NCBI GenBank assembly: GCA_902363045.1
Contig: CABIYX010000014.1
Location: 1-35,278 of the forward strand
DNA length: 35,278 nt
From: Clostridiales bacterium
Lineage (GTDB): Bacteria; Bacillota; Clostridia; Oscillospirales; Oscillospiraceae
Reading direction: 5' to 3'
Part shown: one piece after another, positions 32,990 to 35,278 of the stretch
Position numbering within the stretch: position 1 is the stretch's first letter
Layout: each line of letters opens with the position of its first letter
Notes under the pieces: model-generated
Database searches by the model: none
What the model was told of the DNA's origin: nothing
What the model saw: only the letters and a program-made list of their open reading frames with translations
Translations under genes and position numbers: made by a program

Positions 32990-35227
32990 ATGCCGGAGCA
33001 GGGCGCGGAACTGTCTGTATTGGAGGGGACGGTCTCCTCTCTGATCTTTCAAAACGAGGAAAACGGCTATACCATCCTGCGCCTGGATGTAGGTGAGGAG
33101 GAGATGACTGTGGTTGGCTCCATGCCCGGGGTGTCCCCCGGGGAGTACCTCACTGTCCGGGGGCAGTGGGTGCGCCACGCCACCTACGGCGTCCAGTTTC
33201 GGGCGGATGTGGTGGAGCGCCGCCTGCCCCAGGGGCTGAAGGAGATCTACCACTACCTGGCCTCCGGTGCGGTGAAGGGAGTGGGCAAGGCCACCGCCCG
33301 CCTGCTCATCGAGGAGTTCGGCGAGGACGCCCTGCGGGTCATGGAGGAGGAACCGGAGAAGCTTACCCGGCTGCGGGGGGTGTCCCCCAAGCGGGCCCGG
33401 GCCATCAGCGAGGCCTTCCGGAAGCAGATGGGAATGCGCCGCCTGCTGGAGTTCCTGTCGGAGCATCAGCTGCCCATGGAGCTGTCCAGCCGCCTGTTCC
33501 GGGCCTATGGCGACGTGGCCCTGGAGGTGGTGCGCTCCAACCCCTATGTCCTGGCGGCAGGGGAGTTCGGGGTTGACTTCTCCCAGGCGGACGCCCTGGC
33601 CCTCTCTCTGGGCGTGGCGGCGGATGACCCCCAGCGGCTGGAGGCCGGCCTGCTGTTTGAGCTGTCCCACAACAACTGGAACAACGGTCACACCTTCCTC
33701 CCCGCCCAGAAGCTGGTGGGGGCCACCGCCCAGCTGCTGGAGTGCCGGGAGGAACAGCTGGAGGAGCGGCTGGAGGCCCTGGCCGTCCGGGGCGAGGTGG
33801 ACCTGGACCAGGTGGCGGGACAGGAGGCGGTCTATCTCCCCGCCCTGTACGAGGCGGAGACCTACATCGCCCAGCGGATGGGTGAGATGAGCCGGGCGGA
33901 GCTTCTACCTCCCGAGGGGCTGGACCGCCTGCTGAAGCAGATCCAGCGGGCCCAGGGGATCACCTATGCCCCCCAGCAGCTCCAGGCGGTGCGGCAGGCG
34001 GCCCAGCGGCAGGTGATGCTGCTCACCGGCGGGCCGGGCACCGGAAAAACCACCTGCCTGCGGGGCGTGCTGGCCCTGTTTGAGGCCATGGGTCTGGAAA
34101 CCGCCCTGGCCGCCCCCACCGGCCGGGCAGCCAAGCGGCTGGGGGAGCTGTGCTCCACCGAGGCCTCCACCATCCACCGCCTGCTGGAGACCGGCTTCGA
34201 CCCCCACACCGGCCAGCTGGTGTTCACCCACGACGAGTACGACCCCCTGAAGGCGGATGCGGTCATTGTGGACGAGGTCTCCATGGTGGACGTGCCCCTG
34301 ATGGCCGCCTTGATGGCCGCCCTGCGGGGGGACTGTCGGCTGGTGCTGGTGGGCGACCCGGACCAGCTCCCCTCCGTGGGGCCGGGAAATCTGTTCTCCG
34401 ATCTGATCCGCAGCGGGGCGGTGCCCACCGTCCGCCTCACCGAGATCTTCCGGCAGGCGGCCCAGAGCGCCATCATCCGCAACGCCCACATGGTAAACGC
34501 GGGAGAGCTGCCCGACCTGCGGCGGAACGACAACGACTTCTTCTGCCTGCGGCGGCGGGATCCCCAGTCGGCGGTGGAAACCATTGTGGATCTGTGCCGC
34601 CGGCGGCTGCCGGAACGCATGGGGATCCCAGCCGACCAGATCCAGGTCCTCTCCCCCACCCGGCGGCGGGGCACCGGGACCGCGGTGCTGAACCAGGCCC
34701 TCCAGGCCGCCCTCAATCCCCCAGCGGAGCAGAAGGGGGAGCGCCGCTTCGGCGACTGGATCTTCCGGGCGGGAGACCGGGTGATGCAGGTCAAAAACAA
34801 CTACGACATCCTCTGGCGGGAGGAGGGCGGGACCGCCTCCGGCATGGGGATGTTCAACGGGGACATCGGGGTGATCCGCACGGTGGACAAGGAAGTCGTC
34901 CTGGTGGATTTTGACGGCAAACTGGTGGAGTATACCCCGGATATGCTGGGGGAGCTGGAGCCCGCCTTCGCCGTCACCGTACATAAGGCCCAGGGCAGCG
35001 AGTACCGGGCCGTTATCCTGGCCGCCCTGGACGGCGCTCCCATGCTGATGACCCGGGGGGTGCTATACACCGCTATCACCCGGGCCAAGAGCCTGTTCAT
35101 CGTGGTGGGGGACGATGAGGCGGTGGCCCGCATGGTGTCCAACAACCGCCAGGCCCGGCGGTACTCCGGTCTCCGGGCCCGCCTGGCGGGCGAGTCGGAG
35201 GAGGGCGGAGACGCCGCCCTTCCATAA
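32990..35227 (+). CDS. recD2: ATP-dependent DNA helicase RecD2
   Basis: RecD2 is a 5'-3' SF1B helicase involved in genome stability, in bacteria without RecBCD. The 745-residue protein has an N-terminal OB-like domain (VLEGTVSSLIFQNEENGYTI...), tandem helix-hairpin-helix segments near 95-150, Walker A GGPGTGKT at residues 347-354, motif Ia AAPTGRAAKRL, motif II IVDEVSMVD, motif III VLVGDPDQLPSVGPGN, and the C-terminal AVTVHKAQGSEY and YTAITRAK motifs. Length fits RecD2. AGAGGAGAGG precedes ATG 32990. It stands alone after a REP-filled gap. A partial hairpin follows at the window end. Confidence 0.95.
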   Translation: MPEQGAELSVLEGTVSSLIFQNEENGYTILRLDVGEEEMTVVGSMPGVSPGEYLTVRGQWVRHATYGVQFRADVVERRLPQGLKEIYHYLASGAVKGVGKATARLLIEEFGEDALRVMEEEPEKLTRLRGVSPKRARAISEAFRKQMGMRRLLEFLSEHQLPMELSSRLFRAYGDVALEVVRSNPYVLAAGEFGVDFSQADALALSLGVAADDPQRLEAGLLFELSHNNWNNGHTFLPAQKLVGATAQLLECREEQLEERLEALAVRGEVDLDQVAGQEAVYLPALYEAETYIAQRMGEMSRAELLPPEGLDRLLKQIQRAQGITYAPQQLQAVRQAAQRQVMLLTGGPGTGKTTCLRGVLALFEAMGLETALAAPTGRAAKRLGELCSTEASTIHRLLETGFDPHTGQLVFTHDEYDPLKADAVIVDEVSMVDVPLMAALMAALRGDCRLVLVGDPDQLPSVGPGNLFSDLIRSGAVPTVRLTEIFRQAAQSAIIRNAHMVNAGELPDLRRNDNDFFCLRRRDPQSAVETIVDLCRRRLPERMGIPADQIQVLSPTRRRGTGTAVLNQALQAALNPPAEQKGERRFGDWIFRAGDRVMQVKNNYDILWREEGGTASGMGMFNGDIGVIRTVDKEVVLVDFDGKLVEYTPDMLGELEPAFAVTVHKAQGSEYRAVILAALDGAPMLMTRGVLYTAITRAKSLFIVVGDDEAVARMVSNNRQARRYSGLRARLAGESEEGGDAALP

Positions 35228-35253
35228 CTCCGTTGCGCTCCATAACAGCTGAG

Positions 35254-35278
35254 GCTGTCGTTCCTTTGGAACGGCAGC
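35254..35278 (+). terminator. Hairpin after recD2, cut by window end
   Basis: GCTGTCGTTCC (35254-35264) pairs with GGAACGGCAGC (35268-35278), 11 pairs with one G-U, loop TTT. The bases after it are outside the window, so a T-tract cannot be judged. Confidence 0.55.

Overview
The window looks like chromosome of a gut Clostridia, most likely Oscillospiraceae (Flavonifractor/Lawsonibacter/Pseudoflavonifractor type). The evidence is GC-rich coding with strong AGGAGG ribosome sites, clostridial-type PyrE, RadC, UvrB, UvrA and RecD2, an integrative element of Tn916/Tn1549 style, and GTAGGGGCG-type REP palindromes. The genus is inferred, not proven.

Region 1 (1-9782) is a co-directional run of small soluble proteins, separated by 0-80 bases or overlapping by ATGA, with no obvious terminator inside. 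Several belong to families typical of polymorphic-toxin immunity loci: Imm51-like, DUF6881-like, SUKH/SMI1-KNR4, SF0329-like and DUF4261. Others match no family I recognise and are candidate new immunity families. Between them sit two enzymes that could reverse toxin damage: a NADAR-domain protein (cut by the window start) and a complete RtcB RNA ligase. One member is frameshifted. I read the block as a polyimmunity island. A WYL regulator (9806-10768) and a strong terminator close it.

Region 2 (10826-20690) resembles the integrase end of an integrative and conjugative element, without conjugation genes. It holds an XRE repressor with an ImmA/IrrE metallopeptidase, a short ICE-type protein behind a second copy of the same palindromic operator, a leader with three hairpins, a sigma-70-like factor, a 735-base noncoding stretch with strong RNA-like pairing, an orphan MazF/PemK toxin, a metallophosphoesterase, an AlkZ-related protein, a Y-family polymerase with its YolD partner, an excisionase and a tyrosine integrase. 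Next to the integrase lies a complete tRNA-Ser(CGA), and 120 bases further a shortened tRNA-Ser sharing the same 12-base anticodon-loop core. This suggests the attachment site, with a replacement tRNA carried by the element.

Region 3 (20950-35278) is chromosomal: pyrE, a zinc-ribbon protein, radC, uvrB (with a LexA-type box in its promoter), a RAYT transposase, a YbaK-type deacylase, a TfoX-N protein, a CPCC protein, uvrA, a divergent small gene/XRE pair, a GNAT acetyltransferase, a small-multidrug-export family protein, a short membrane protein and recD2. DNA repair dominates. REP palindromes of two types fill the gaps after uvrA and before recD2, and two copies of one type lie inside the RAYT coding sequence. 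The last 72 bases of uvrB are duplicated just upstream of the RAYT gene.
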